Assembly: GCA_000413015.1 (NCBI GenBank)
Contig: KE332515.1
Location: 407,092 to 471,091 of the forward strand
Source: Treponema socranskii subsp. paredis ATCC 35535
Lineage (GTDB): Bacteria; Spirochaetota; Spirochaetia; Treponematales; Treponemataceae
DNA: 64,000 nucleotides
Direction: 5' to 3'
Below the pieces are notes generated by a model. It did not search any database and was not told the DNA's origin. It saw only the letters and a program-made list of their open reading frames with translations. A program made the translations under genes and the position numbers. Of this stretch, positions 1 through 8,286 are shown one piece after another (position 1 is the stretch's first letter; each line of letters starts with the position of its first letter).

Positions 1-812
1 CTTTCTTCGAGCGTTTTTTCGGCTGCGTTTTCGTTTACGGGAATATTTTTTTCGCTTTCTTCGAGCGTTTTTTCGTTTGCGGGAATATTGTTTCCGCTTT
101 CTTCGATCTTTTTTTCATCCGAGCTTTCGGCTGCGTTTTTATCGGTTTCCGAATCCGCGGCGTCCGTTTCGGCGGCTGCGGGAGGGTCATTGCTTTCGGT
201 TTGTTTCGCTTCGCTCTTTTTTGTTTTTTCGGTTTTTTGCTTTACGGCTTTTGAACTTTTTTCCGTCGAGCGATATGCGTTTGCCGCCGCGGCAAGAAGC
301 GGAATACCGCCTTCTGTCGTTTGCTCGATGAGCGCAATATCGCTTTGCGTTAAATACGGCGCTACCGAATTACGGATTTCGCTTTCGCTGTTTTTTTCGG
401 CATAAGATGCGGCATAGCGGCCGCTTTTGTCGCGCGTCATAAGACGGGAGCGTATCTTTCTTTTGGACGCGCCGCCCGAAGCGAGTATGAGGTCGAATCT
501 GTTTTTGCCGGTGCAGTATTCGCATGCGTATGAAACGGCCGTCCGTTTTTCCCGATTTTTTTGATCGGCATCGATGCCCGCTTTGAGCAGCACTCGGATG
601 ACCTCTTCGCTTCTGTCGTATATGATTGCCGTAATGAGCAGATTGTTTCGTTCTTTTCCGATCGTATGAAAAGGAGCGTCGTCATCGAATAAAAACGCGC
701 GTTTGATTTGCTTTGCCGTACCGGTTTGCATGAGTTTTAAATAAGTATCGGCTGCGGATGCGGCTATCGGAAAAAAGAGCATGACGAAAAAAATTCGGCA
801 AAATAATTTCAT
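1..812 (-). CDS. Exported ankyrin-like protein, partial (runs off left edge)
   Basis: An open frame runs leftward from ATG at 812 to the window edge without a stop, about 270 codons. The first 20 residues form a signal peptide (Lys-Leu, hydrophobic core, then Ala-Ala-Ser-Ala-Ala). Residues about 22-150 read like degenerate ankyrin repeats, with segments such as NNLLITAIIYD and VIRVLLKAGIDADQKN. After about residue 185 the protein becomes a Lys/Glu/Ala/Ser-rich low-complexity tail with an imperfect repeat around KTLEESEKNIPVNE. The family binds proteins or is structural; the specific role is unknown. It diverges from rpsF and has its own promoter with almost no leader. The 3' end and true length lie outside the window. 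Confidence 0.75.
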   Translation of the reverse strand, partial: MKLFCRIFFVMLFFPIAASAADTYLKLMQTGTAKQIKRAFLFDDDAPFHTIGKERNNLLITAIIYDRSEEVIRVLLKAGIDADQKNREKRTAVSYACEYCTGKNRFDLILASGGASKRKIRSRLMTRDKSGRYAASYAEKNSESEIRNSVAPYLTQSDIALIEQTTEGGIPLLAAAANAYRSTEKSSKAVKQKTEKTKKSEAKQTESNDPPAAAETDAADSETDKNAAESSDEKKIEESGNNIPANEKTLEESEKNIPVNENAAEKTLEE

Positions 813-820
813 ATCGATTA

Positions 821-849
821 AGTATACATGATTGACCATTTTTCATCAA
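821..849 (-). promoter_or_regulatory. Sigma70-type promoter for the ankyrin-like gene
   Basis: On the minus strand TTGATG (849-844), a 17-nt spacer and TATACT (826-821) precede the ATG at 812 by 8 nt. No Shine-Dalgarno fits between them, so the mRNA would be leaderless or nearly so. The element overlaps the divergent rpsF promoter. Confidence 0.6.
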
Positions 850-860
850 TCTGATAGTAT
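832..860 (+). promoter_or_regulatory. Sigma70-type promoter of the rpsF operon
   Basis: TTGACC (832-837), a 17-nt spacer and TAGTAT (855-860). Transcription would start near 867, giving a leader of about 50 nt before rpsF. Confidence 0.7.
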
Positions 861-871
861 AACAAGACACC

Positions 872-910
872 CCTTGGAGCTTCGTATGAAGTTCCCGAAT
901 GTCCACAAGG
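872..910 (+). promoter_or_regulatory. Folded rpsF leader, possible S6:S18 autoregulatory element
   Basis: CCTTG (872-876) pairs with CAAGG (906-910). Directly inside, 877-883 pairs with 888-894 around a GTAT loop. The 3' side carries a bulge (895-905) that starts with CCG. The outer stem covers the AAGGAG ribosome binding site of rpsF. Known S6:S18 leaders in several phyla use a hairpin with a bulged CCG, so this fold is a plausible equivalent; the assignment is inference. Confidence 0.45.
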
Positions 911-917
911 AGATACC

Positions 918-1211
918 ATGCGAAAATACGAACTGATGACCGTTTTCCCGCTCGACGAGGAAAAGTCAAAAAAAGGCGCTGACGATGTCCGAAGCGTTTT
1001 AAGCGAATTCGGAGCCGAAATCGAAAAAGAAGAACCCTTCGGCGACCGCGATTTAACTTATGAAATCAAAAAACAAAAACGGGGACGCTTTATCCTGTTT
1101 ACGATGAAACTCAATCCCGCAAAAATCATCGAAATCAACAAACAGTTCAGACTGAACGCAAACATGCTCAAGTACCTGTTTGTAAAACTCGACGAAAAAG
1201 ACGCAAACTAG
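918..1211 (+). CDS. rpsF: 30S ribosomal protein S6
   Basis: This 97-residue protein is full length for bacterial S6, starting MRKYELMTVF with a typical alpha/beta ferredoxin-like fold. S6 pairs with S18 on the platform of the small subunit, binding 16S rRNA. The start has a strong AAGGAG 7 nt upstream. It is first in rpsF-ssb-rpsR-rplI, the common bacterial order, and S18 is encoded two genes downstream, so S6:S18 feedback on the leader is possible. The usual C-terminal acidic tail is short (DEKDAN). Confidence 0.97.
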   Translation: MRKYELMTVFPLDEEKSKKGADDVRSVLSEFGAEIEKEEPFGDRDLTYEIKKQKRGRFILFTMKLNPAKIIEINKQFRLNANMLKYLFVKLDEKDAN

Positions 1212-1242
1212 CGTCGAAATTCCCGCTTTCGGAGGCTGAACG

Positions 1243-1713
1243 ATGACGGACATGAATCACGTATTTTTGATCGGACGCTTGACGAGAGACCTCGGCGCAG
1301 ACGAACGTTCTTTTGCGTATGTCGGCAACGGTCAGATGGCGCGCGCAAATATCAGTATCGCCGTCAACAGAAGCAAAAAAGAAGGCGAACAATGGGTAGA
1401 CGAAGTCAATTATTTTGACATAACGATTTGGGGACGGACTGCCGAAAACCTGAAACAGTATCTGCTCAAAGGAAAGCAGATCGCCGTCGACGGTTATCTG
1501 AAGCAGGACCGCTGGCAAAAGGACGGTCAGAATTTCAGCAAAGTCGTCGTCGTTGCGAATTCGGTACAGCTGCTCGGCGGAAAATCGGAGGGCGGACAAG
1601 CGTCCGGGGGTGCTCCGAGATTTCAACCGAAAGCGTCGTCCGAAACGCAGGGACAGTACGGCGTATCGTCCTCTCCGTCCGATGACGGATTCCCCGAAGA
1701 TATTCCTTTTTAA
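1243..1713 (+). CDS. ssb: Single-stranded DNA-binding protein
   Basis: This 156-residue protein has an N-terminal OB fold (about residues 1-110, with INHVFLIGRLTRD-like opening and VDEVNYFDITIWG), a Gly/Ser/Gln-rich linker, and the acidic tip DDGFPEDIPF that recruits replication and repair partners. It coats single-stranded DNA as a tetramer during replication, recombination and repair. It lies 31 nt after rpsF and 18 nt before rpsR, with GGAGG upstream of the ATG. Linking ssb to ribosomal protein genes and then dnaB is a common bacterial arrangement. Confidence 0.96.
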   Translation: MTDMNHVFLIGRLTRDLGADERSFAYVGNGQMARANISIAVNRSKKEGEQWVDEVNYFDITIWGRTAENLKQYLLKGKQIAVDGYLKQDRWQKDGQNFSKVVVVANSVQLLGGKSEGGQASGGAPRFQPKASSETQGQYGVSSSPSDDGFPEDIPF

Positions 1714-1731
1714 TATTAACTGGAGATTATA

Positions 1732-2073
1732 ATGGCAGACGAATTGAATAACGAAAGAGAGGCCGTTTCGGCTGAAGAAAAGATGAACGCGGCCGCTCTC
1801 GATGCAGCTCCTATGAGCGACGACGATGCGGAAGAAAAAGGAGCGGGAAGAAAGGGCGGAAAAACCTATTTCCGCAAAAAAGTGTGCCGTTTTTGTGCGA
1901 ACAAAACGAAGATCGACTACAAAAATGCGGACAGCCTGCGCCGCTATATGACCGAACGCGGTAAAATTCTTCCGCGCCGCATCACCGGCACCTGCGCAAA
2001 ACACCAGAGAGAACTCGCGGCGGCCATCAAACGCGCGCGCAATATCTGTCTTTTGCCCTACGTAGCGGACTGA
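1732..2073 (+). CDS. rpsR: 30S ribosomal protein S18 with acidic N-terminal extension
   Basis: The last 70 residues are standard S18 ([16 protein letters not shown], then [19 protein letters not shown]). S18 binds S6 on the 30S platform. The first 40 residues are an extra acidic, Ala-rich stretch, making the protein 113 residues against about 75-90 in most bacteria. The CxxC pair of zinc-type S18 is present (C-R-F-C) with further Cys later. The start is preceded by CTGGAG. Part of the rpsF operon. Confidence 0.95.
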   Translation: MADELNNEREAVSAEEKMNAAALDAAPMSDDDAEEKGAGRKGGKTYFRKKVCRFCANKTKIDYKNADSLRRYMTERGKILPRRITGTCAKHQRELAAAIKRARNICLLPYVAD

Positions 2074-2193
2074 AAACGATATGATTGATCGGGTATGCGA
2101 TCCGACTCCTGGTGACGCACCCGAACGATACGAAGCGCCGCCGTCGAACGCGGATTTACGCGGCGCCATACTATTTTTAAGAGGAGCTTGAAC

Positions 2194-2799
2194 ATGAAAG
2201 TCATTTTAAACACGGACATTAAAACGCTCGGAGAAGAAGGAGACATCAAAAACGTTGCCGACGGATATTTCCGGAATTTTTTGCGGCCGAGAAGACTTGC
2301 CGTACCGTACAATGCGGCGACCGTCGCATTCTTTGAAAGCCGCAAAGCCGAAATAGAAGCGCGCAAAGAACAAAAGCGCAGAGATTCGGCGAGTCTCAAA
2401 GAAAAGCTCGAAGCGCTGCACTTGGAGATTACGATGCCGGCGGGCAGAAACGGAAAACTTTTCGGTGCGGTTTCCGCCCAAGTCATTTCCGATCTGCTTG
2501 CAAAAAACGGATTTGAAATCGAGCGCAAACGTATTGAAATTCCCGGCGTTTCGATCAAATCGGTCGGAAACTATCACTTCAGCGTTAAACTGTACGAAGC
2601 GCAGACCGCTCAGATGATCGTTTCGGTAAAGGGCGAAGAGAGCGCCGAAGCGAAAGATGCGGCGGACGACAAAGCGAAAAAAGCGAAAGCCGAAAAGGCC
2701 GACGCAGCTTCCGCAAACGAAAGTGCGGAAGCTGCCGCAGAAAAAGCTTCCGAAAACGTTTCGGAAGAAAACGTACCGTCGAACGGAGCCGAAGCGTAA
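2194..2799 (+). CDS. rplI: 50S ribosomal protein L9 with low-complexity C-terminal tail
   Basis: Residues 1-148 are complete L9: the N-terminal domain with MKVILNTDIKTLGEEGD and GYFRNFLRPRRLAV, a long helix, and the C-terminal domain (MPAGRNGKLFGAV). L9 binds 23S rRNA at the base of the L1 stalk. Residues 149-201 are an added tail almost entirely of Ala, Lys, Glu, Asp and Ser. I chose ATG 2194, which sits 7 nt after GAGGAG; a TTG at 2188 is in frame but too near the ribosome binding site. A 120-nt gap separates it from rpsR and holds only a 7-bp GC-rich inverted repeat (2135-2141/2160-2166). Confidence 0.95.
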   Translation: MKVILNTDIKTLGEEGDIKNVADGYFRNFLRPRRLAVPYNAATVAFFESRKAEIEARKEQKRRDSASLKEKLEALHLEITMPAGRNGKLFGAVSAQVISDLLAKNGFEIERKRIEIPGVSIKSVGNYHFSVKLYEAQTAQMIVSVKGEESAEAKDAADDKAKKAKAEKADAASANESAEAAAEKASENVSEENVPSNGAEA

Positions 2800-2899
2800 T
2801 TTTCCGTCCCGATACAACGGGAACTCGGGCTGTCTGAAAAACCGACAGGCTTTTAGGCGGCCCATCTCGTTTTTAATAAGCGAATATCGAGTCGATATG

Positions 2900-2943
2900 C
2901 GGCGAAAGCCGGTGCGTTCCGAAGGAGCGGCCGGCTTTCGCCG
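2900..2943 (+). other. Long GC-rich hairpin upstream of dnaB
   Basis: A perfect 13-bp inverted repeat (2900-2912 and 2931-2943, CGGCGAAAGCCGG and its complement) encloses an 18-nt loop whose ends can pair further. No T-run follows, so it is not a typical terminator. It lies between rplI and dnaB and could be a processing or attenuation site. Confidence 0.5.
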
Positions 2944-3005
2944 TCTAAAGATACCGACTTGTGGATATCTTGGGGATAATCTGTTGAAAGCGTGTGGAGA
3001 AAACT

Positions 3006-4328
3006 ATGGCAGCTGCGGTGTTAAAAGATAAGGTCCCGCCGCACAATGCGGAAGCCGAACAGGCGGTTCTCGGTGCGCTCCTCCTCGATTGGGATGCCGT
3101 AACCGATATCGTTACGATCCTGCGTGCCGACCGCTTTTATTCGCTGCAAAACCGAATCATCTATGAAGCGATGATCGCTCTCGCTCAGCAAAATATCACG
3201 GGCGATACGCTCACCGTCATCAATCAGCTGACAAAAGACGGCAGCCTCGAAAAAGCGGGCGGGGCGGCTTATATTGCAGATTTGACGGGTAAAGTGCCTA
3301 CGAGCGCGAATATCAAATACTACGCCGACATCGTCATCGATTGCGCATACCGCAGAGACCTCATCAAAATCGCATCGGAAATGCACGCCTCTTCATTCGA
3401 TGAAACGCATGAAAGCGTCGAACTCATCGAAGACGCCGAACAGAAAATATTCGCGCTTTCGCAGCGCAACGAAGCGACGGAAATCCACAAAATAAACGAC
3501 GTACTCGCGGAGACGATCGAACTTATCAACAAGCGATACCAAAGCCGTAATCAATTTACCGGCGTTCCGTCGGGATTTTCAAAACTCGACACGATGACAA
3601 GCGGTTTTCAAAATTCGGAATTCATCGTCATCGGGGCGCGCCCGTCAATCGGAAAGACCGCGCTTGCGCTTTCGATGATGGAATACATTTCGGTCGACAA
3701 GCGTATTCCGTGCGGTTTTTTTTCGCTCGAAATGTCCTACGAACTCATCGGGCAGCGTCTTTTTTCCCAAGTGTCGCGCGTTCCGGGCAATAAACTGCGT
3801 TCGGGCTTTTTGCAGATACAGGAATTTCAACGTCTTCAGGATGCTGCGGGCCGCTGCTACGATGCGCCGCTTTTTATCATCGACACGCCGAATATGAAGC
3901 TCCTCGACATCCGCGCGATGGCACGCCGCCTCGTCGCAAATCACGGCGTCAAAATCATCTTTATCGATTATATCGGACTTATCGTCACGGAAGACAGGAG
4001 CGCACCCGTATTCGAACAGGTAGCGGAAATTTCAAAATCGCTGAAAGCGCTCGCACGAGAGCTGAAAATTCCGATCGTAGCGCTTTCGCAGGTTTCCCGC
4101 GACGCCGAAGGCAACGAACCGACGCTCGCTCAAATCCGCGGTTCGGGCGCGGTCGAGCAGGACGCCGACGTCGTCATATTCATCCACCGCGACAGAAAAC
4201 GCGACGATCCTTACGAGCCGCAGGACGCAAAACTCATCGTCGCAAAACAGCGTAACGGCGCTACGGGCACCGTCGAAATGACGTTTATCCCGCCGTGCGC
4301 AAAGTTCGAAAATAAAGCAGATCATTGA
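3006..4328 (+). CDS. dnaB: Replicative DNA helicase DnaB
   Basis: This 440-residue protein has the DnaB N-terminal helical domain (PPHNAEAEQAVLGALLLD) and a RecA-like motor with Walker A (GARPSIGKTALAL, about residue 210) and Walker B-like FIDYIGLI. SQVSRDAEGNEPTLAQIRGSG matches the conserved DnaB segment with an arginine-containing loop. It unwinds DNA ahead of the fork and binds DnaG, whose gene is also in this window. I start at ATG 3006, 5 nt after GGAGA; a GTG at 2994 is in frame but has no ribosome binding site. No intein is present. It is the last gene of the rpsF run. Confidence 0.96.
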   Translation: MAAAVLKDKVPPHNAEAEQAVLGALLLDWDAVTDIVTILRADRFYSLQNRIIYEAMIALAQQNITGDTLTVINQLTKDGSLEKAGGAAYIADLTGKVPTSANIKYYADIVIDCAYRRDLIKIASEMHASSFDETHESVELIEDAEQKIFALSQRNEATEIHKINDVLAETIELINKRYQSRNQFTGVPSGFSKLDTMTSGFQNSEFIVIGARPSIGKTALALSMMEYISVDKRIPCGFFSLEMSYELIGQRLFSQVSRVPGNKLRSGFLQIQEFQRLQDAAGRCYDAPLFIIDTPNMKLLDIRAMARRLVANHGVKIIFIDYIGLIVTEDRSAPVFEQVAEISKSLKALARELKIPIVALSQVSRDAEGNEPTLAQIRGSGAVEQDADVVIFIHRDRKRDDPYEPQDAKLIVAKQRNGATGTVEMTFIPPCAKFENKADH

Positions 4329-4470
4329 ACGGAAACGAAGCATTTTAAGCTGCCTCCGAATCTCTTTACAAAACTTGAAATCGGCTTAAAACGGTGTGTG
4401 CGTCCGAAATTTTCGATCGCGCACGCACGGGGCAGGTGTATTTTTTTTTTGCACAAAATACGGGGGCAAG

Positions 4471-4518
4471 ACGGAACGCCGTATATAAGCGTCCCGTTCA
4501 GCCTTTTTTATTTTTTTT
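4471..4518 (+). terminator. Probable terminator downstream of dnaB
   Basis: A 9-bp hairpin with one A-C mismatch (4471-4479/4489-4497) is followed by two T-runs (4504-4509 and 4511-4518). It overlaps the 3' end of the convergent p83/100 gene. Another T10 run lies at 4441-4450 after a GC-rich inverted repeat. Confidence 0.5.
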
Positions 4519-6079
4519 GCGGCGGAGGCAGCTCGGACAGATCGTTTTTTGCAAGCAGTTTGATTCTGCCGTTCGTTCCCGTAACGACGATCGCAGTATC
4601 GGAAACCGAAACGGGAGAACTCTGCATGAGCGGCACCTTCGATTTCAAAAGCAATTTCAGCGTTTCGTCGTATTTTCCGAGTACCCAATCGTTTCCGTCG
4701 CGGATAATGCAGTAATAATCTTTGCCGTCTCGAGCGAGTACGGAACTTTCGGAAACGGTTTCATCGCTTTCCTTTATGATTTCCATATTGACCGAATCGA
4801 GGATAACGAGTTTTACCGTACCGTTTCCGGCATTTTTGCCGGCAATCGCGATAAAGCCGCTTCCTGCCGGATAATAGGTTCTGTCGCGGATAAAGGTAAC
4901 GGGGGAGGCGTGTATGACTTCACCCGTCTGCGAATTGACTTTAACCAAACCCGAAAGAAGTTCTTTTTCGTCGGTCAGCTGCATACCGTATACGGCGCCG
5001 GCTCTCGCGTTTGCGGCATCTCGTTCGATGATTTCCTGCTGATCCTTTGCGATCTCTTTTCGCTCCTGCTGGGCTTCGGTTTCTTTTTTGTCGGCTCGAG
5101 CCTGCGCTTCGGAAGCTTCATCTTTTGCCTGCTTCGTACGCTCCGCCTGTTCGTCGGTTTTCTTTTGCTGTTCGTCCGCAGCCTGCTCTTTTTTTTCGGC
5201 TTCGCTCTGTGCTTTTTTATCGTTCGGATTTTGCTCGGCTTTTTCGCGAGCCGCTTCGGCTTCTCTCTGTGCCGCTTCGTTTTTCTTTTTTTCTTCGTCG
5301 AGTTTTTTCTGTTCCTCGGTCGCGCGTTTTTGCGCACTCTGCGCCTGCTCGCTTGCTTTGTCGGCTTCGCGTTCTTTTATGTCGACCATCTGTTTGCGGC
5401 TGTCGATATTCCGGTCGTTGTCTTCTTTCATGGATTCGACGACTCTTTTATCGCTGATCGCCGACGTATCGACCGTACTCAAGCCGCCGTTCACATCGGC
5501 GAGCGGAATGACGATTTGGCTTCGGCCGGGCCATTCGTCGTATCGAACCGAAAGACCGCAGTTTTTTTCCGTGAGATTTTTCGTTACGATATTTTTATAG
5601 CGCGATTTGAAATAATCGATATTGGAACGGTAGACCGCGTTGTACACCGTTATAAAAACCGCAAGCGTATCGGCGTCCCGTTCGGAATAATTGTAGGCAG
5701 CCGAAAGATATGCCGAAATGATGCGTCGGAGATTGACGATGTGATCGACCGTCGCGTTCCGTCCGATAAACAAAATATCGGCGTCGAGCTTGCCTTTTTC
5801 TTTCGGATCGACGGCATGGATGACATAATATTTCCCGCTGTCGCCCGCGCTCATATACGAACTTCGCGAGCGGGCGATGATGCGGCCGGACGACGAACCG
5901 AGTTCTTTGATCGCCGAAAGCGAATCGATCCGCGCATGCGGTCCGACGTAGTTGATAAATTCGACCGTATCCGAAACGCTCTTCAATTCGGGTTCATTTA
6001 CCTGAGATGCGAGCGCCGATATGAAAAACACGGTGTAAGCAAAAGCCGCAGCAATTTTAAAAACAAAACGATTGTTCAT
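4508..6079 (-). CDS. p83/100-type exported antigen
   Basis: This 523-residue protein matches the layout of the spirochaetal p83/100 antigen family. It has a signal peptide (MNNRFVFKIAAAFAYTVFF, then Ala-Leu-Ala-Ser), a conserved N-terminal domain (about 25-240), a long charged coiled coil rich in Glu, Lys, Ala and Gln (about 250-385), and a C-terminal beta-rich domain ending PPPQKK. The family is periplasmic or envelope-associated and its function is not known. I start at ATG 6079 because GGAGG lies 7 nt upstream; longer readings lack a signal peptide. It is convergent with dnaB and divergent from the iron importer. Confidence 0.88.
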   Translation of the reverse strand: MNNRFVFKIAAAFAYTVFFISALASQVNEPELKSVSDTVEFINYVGPHARIDSLSAIKELGSSSGRIIARSRSSYMSAGDSGKYYVIHAVDPKEKGKLDADILFIGRNATVDHIVNLRRIISAYLSAAYNYSERDADTLAVFITVYNAVYRSNIDYFKSRYKNIVTKNLTEKNCGLSVRYDEWPGRSQIVIPLADVNGGLSTVDTSAISDKRVVESMKEDNDRNIDSRKQMVDIKEREADKASEQAQSAQKRATEEQKKLDEEKKKNEAAQREAEAAREKAEQNPNDKKAQSEAEKKEQAADEQQKKTDEQAERTKQAKDEASEAQARADKKETEAQQERKEIAKDQQEIIERDAANARAGAVYGMQLTDEKELLSGLVKVNSQTGEVIHASPVTFIRDRTYYPAGSGFIAIAGKNAGNGTVKLVILDSVNMEIIKESDETVSESSVLARDGKDYYCIIRDGNDWVLGKYDETLKLLLKSKVPLMQSSPVSVSDTAIVVTGTNGRIKLLAKNDLSELPPPQKK

Positions 6080-6243
6080 CGGTATTCCTCCGCGAGTGGT
6101 ACGATTGCGCGTCCGTGAAAATCCGACCGGCTGCAATTCTAACGATCGTTTTTTAAAGACGCCCGATCTTATATATCGGCATAATTATAGCATACGGCGA
6201 TTATTTTTGCTATTGCAAAATCGTAATCGATAAAAAATTCTCA

Positions 6244-6296
6244 TTGACTTTTCATACGATGTATTATACACTGACCGAAATTAAATTGTAATTTCG
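6244..6296 (+). promoter_or_regulatory. Promoter with inverted-repeat operator candidate for the iron-type importer
   Basis: The 338-bp gap 6080-6417 holds this element. TTGACT (6244-6249), a 17-nt spacer and TACACT (6267-6272) form a promoter. CGAAATTA (6276-6283) and TAATTTCG (6289-6296) form a 21-bp inverted repeat that covers the predicted start site near 6279. A metal-dependent repressor of the Fur or DtxR type is a natural candidate, by inference. On the other strand TATAAT (6189-6184) may be a -10 for the p83/100 gene, without a good -35. Confidence 0.5.
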
Positions 6297-6417
6297 CGGT
6301 TTTTACTTTGTATAAACCGCATTTTTTGTATCAACGGCCTGTGAAAATTCAACCGATTTTTTAGCAGTACCCGTCATTACCCGGCGACCGATGTCGGATT
6401 TTTCAATGGAGTATGTG

Positions 6418-8283
6418 ATGCGACCTGCACTGTACGATGCCGATGAGCCGTTTCCGTCCTTTTCCCGGCGGAGACTGTTGCAAAATCGCCTAAAAAATTA
6501 TTTTACCAATCCGTACAATATCATCATGCTCGTTTCCGTAGCGATTTTATGCTATCTCATCGTCGTCCCGCTTGTACAGATGATCGGTACGACGTTTACG
6601 ATGGCGAAATCCGACCTCCGTCGCGTGCGCGGCGCGGTCGAAGGGCAGTTTACGCTGTACTACTGGAAGCGGCTTTTGGCGAGCGACGTTTCGCGTAATC
6701 TCTTTTGGATTCCGCTCCGCAATTCTCTTGTCATCGCCGTTTGTACGAGTTCTCTTTCGATCCTCATCGGATCTCTTGTCGCGTGGCTTTTAGTGCGTAC
6801 CGATCTGCCCGGAAAAAGATTTTTTTCGCTTGCGGTGATCGTACCGTATATGCTGCCGTCGTGGTGCAAATCCATGGCATGGCTCACCGTGTTCCGTAAC
6901 GAAACGATAGGAGGGGCTGCGGGATTTTTAAGCTATTTCGGCATCAACGCTCCCGACTGGCTCGCCTACGGACCGATCCCGATAGTATTTGTGCTTTCCA
7001 TACATTATTACGCCTATGCGTATCTCCTCGTCTCCGCAGCTCTCCGTTCGATCAATTCGGAACTCGAAGAGATGGGAGAGATCGTCGGCGCGTCGAAAGG
7101 GCTTATGCTCAGAAAGATCACCTTTCCGCTCGTACTTCCGGCCATCCTTTCAAGCGTCATATTGACTTTTTCAAAAGTTATGGGCACCTTCGGCGTCCCG
7201 TCTTTTCTCGGTCTCAAAGTCGGCTACTATACGATTTCGACCTCGCTCTATGCGACCGTTCAATCGCAAAAGGGTACGGGCTTTGCAATCAGCATCATGC
7301 TCATCCTCATCGCGTCGGTGAACATCTTCGTCAATCAAAGACTCATCGGTTCGCGGAAATCCTATGCGACGATCGGAGGAAAGGGCGGCCGCTCGACGCC
7401 GCTTTCGCTCGGTTCATGGAAAGCGCCGATTGTCGCCGTACTCTCCGCGTTTTTGGCCATAGCCGTCGTGCTGCCGCTCGGCATTTTGTTCTATCAAACC
7501 TTTATGCTCCAAGCCGGCGATTACAGTTTTTCGAATTTTACGCTGCATCCCTGGCTCGGAGAAAGCAACCCCGCGATTTCCGACGGACTTCCCGGCGTCT
7601 TCAAATCCCCGCAGTTTTGGATGTTCGTTAAAAATACGCTTTTGCTTGTAGCGTGGACGGCCGTCATTGCAACGATTTGCGGACAGATCATCGGTTATAT
7701 CAATTCGCGCGGCAGACATTTAAAAAGCGGAAAGCTCGTCGAACAGCTCGTGTTTATCCCGTACCTCATTCCGTCGATCGCTTTCGGTGCGATGTACCTT
7801 GCCATGTTCGCCTCTCCGACCCGCATTTCGTTTTTCGGACATCCGCTGACGCTCATTCCGTCGCTGTACGGTACCTTTGCCGTACTCGTTCTCGTTTCTA
7901 TCGTAAAGCATTTGCCCTTCGCTTCTCGCGCCGGTACGTCCAATATGCTCCAGATAAGCACGGAACTCGAAGAAGCGGGACAGATTGCGGGTGCGAATTT
8001 TTTGACGCGCTTTTTCAAAATCGTGTTTCCGCTTTCCAAAAACGGTTTTATGAGCGGTCTCATGCTCATTTTGATAAGCATCGCAAAGGAACTCGATTTG
8101 ATCGTCATCCTCATGACGCCGACGCAGGCGACGCTGCCGTATATGGCGTACACGTATTCGACGAACGGCTTTCAACAGCCGGCGAGCGCCGTCGCAATCG
8201 TACTTTTTATCCTCGTATTTTTATTCTATTGGATCGCAAATAAATTTTTCCACGCCGATATTGCCGGCGGGCTCGGAGGCTGA
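6418..8283 (+). CDS. ABC transporter permease, ferric-iron type (two fused permease domains)
   Basis: This 621-residue inner-membrane protein has about twelve hydrophobic segments in two homologous halves, as in FbpB/AfuB-type permeases. Each half carries an EAA-like loop that contacts the ATPase: ELEEMGEIVGASKG in the first half and ELEEAGQIAGANF in the second. It would move a periplasmic substrate, most likely ferric iron, across the membrane. I prefer ATG 6418, which is 6 nt after GGAG, over an ATG at 6391 with no ribosome binding site. The stop is 3 nt before the ATPase gene. Polyamine or thiamine transport cannot be fully excluded. Confidence 0.88.
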   Translation: MRPALYDADEPFPSFSRRRLLQNRLKNYFTNPYNIIMLVSVAILCYLIVVPLVQMIGTTFTMAKSDLRRVRGAVEGQFTLYYWKRLLASDVSRNLFWIPLRNSLVIAVCTSSLSILIGSLVAWLLVRTDLPGKRFFSLAVIVPYMLPSWCKSMAWLTVFRNETIGGAAGFLSYFGINAPDWLAYGPIPIVFVLSIHYYAYAYLLVSAALRSINSELEEMGEIVGASKGLMLRKITFPLVLPAILSSVILTFSKVMGTFGVPSFLGLKVGYYTISTSLYATVQSQKGTGFAISIMLILIASVNIFVNQRLIGSRKSYATIGGKGGRSTPLSLGSWKAPIVAVLSAFLAIAVVLPLGILFYQTFMLQAGDYSFSNFTLHPWLGESNPAISDGLPGVFKSPQFWMFVKNTLLLVAWTAVIATICGQIIGYINSRGRHLKSGKLVEQLVFIPYLIPSIAFGAMYLAMFASPTRISFFGHPLTLIPSLYGTFAVLVLVSIVKHLPFASRAGTSNMLQISTELEEAGQIAGANFLTRFFKIVFPLSKNGFMSGLMLILISIAKELDLIVILMTPTQATLPYMAYTYSTNGFQQPASAVAIVLFILVFLFYWIANKFFHADIAGGLGG

Positions 8284-8286
8284 AAG

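Noticed and set aside
1-75. Repeated CTTTCTTCGAGCGTTTTTTCG units at the left edge
   Set aside because: They are the coding repeats of the low-complexity tail of the ankyrin-like protein, not a CRISPR or satellite array.
2960-2968. TGTGGATAT, one base from a DnaA box, before dnaB
   Set aside because: A single near-match without a cluster or AT-rich unwinding region is not evidence for an origin.
4394-6118. 574-residue open frame opposite the p83/100 gene
   Set aside because: It is antisense to a gene with a signal peptide, ribosome binding site and family match; its composition (Phe/Arg/Leu-rich) is that of a shadow frame.
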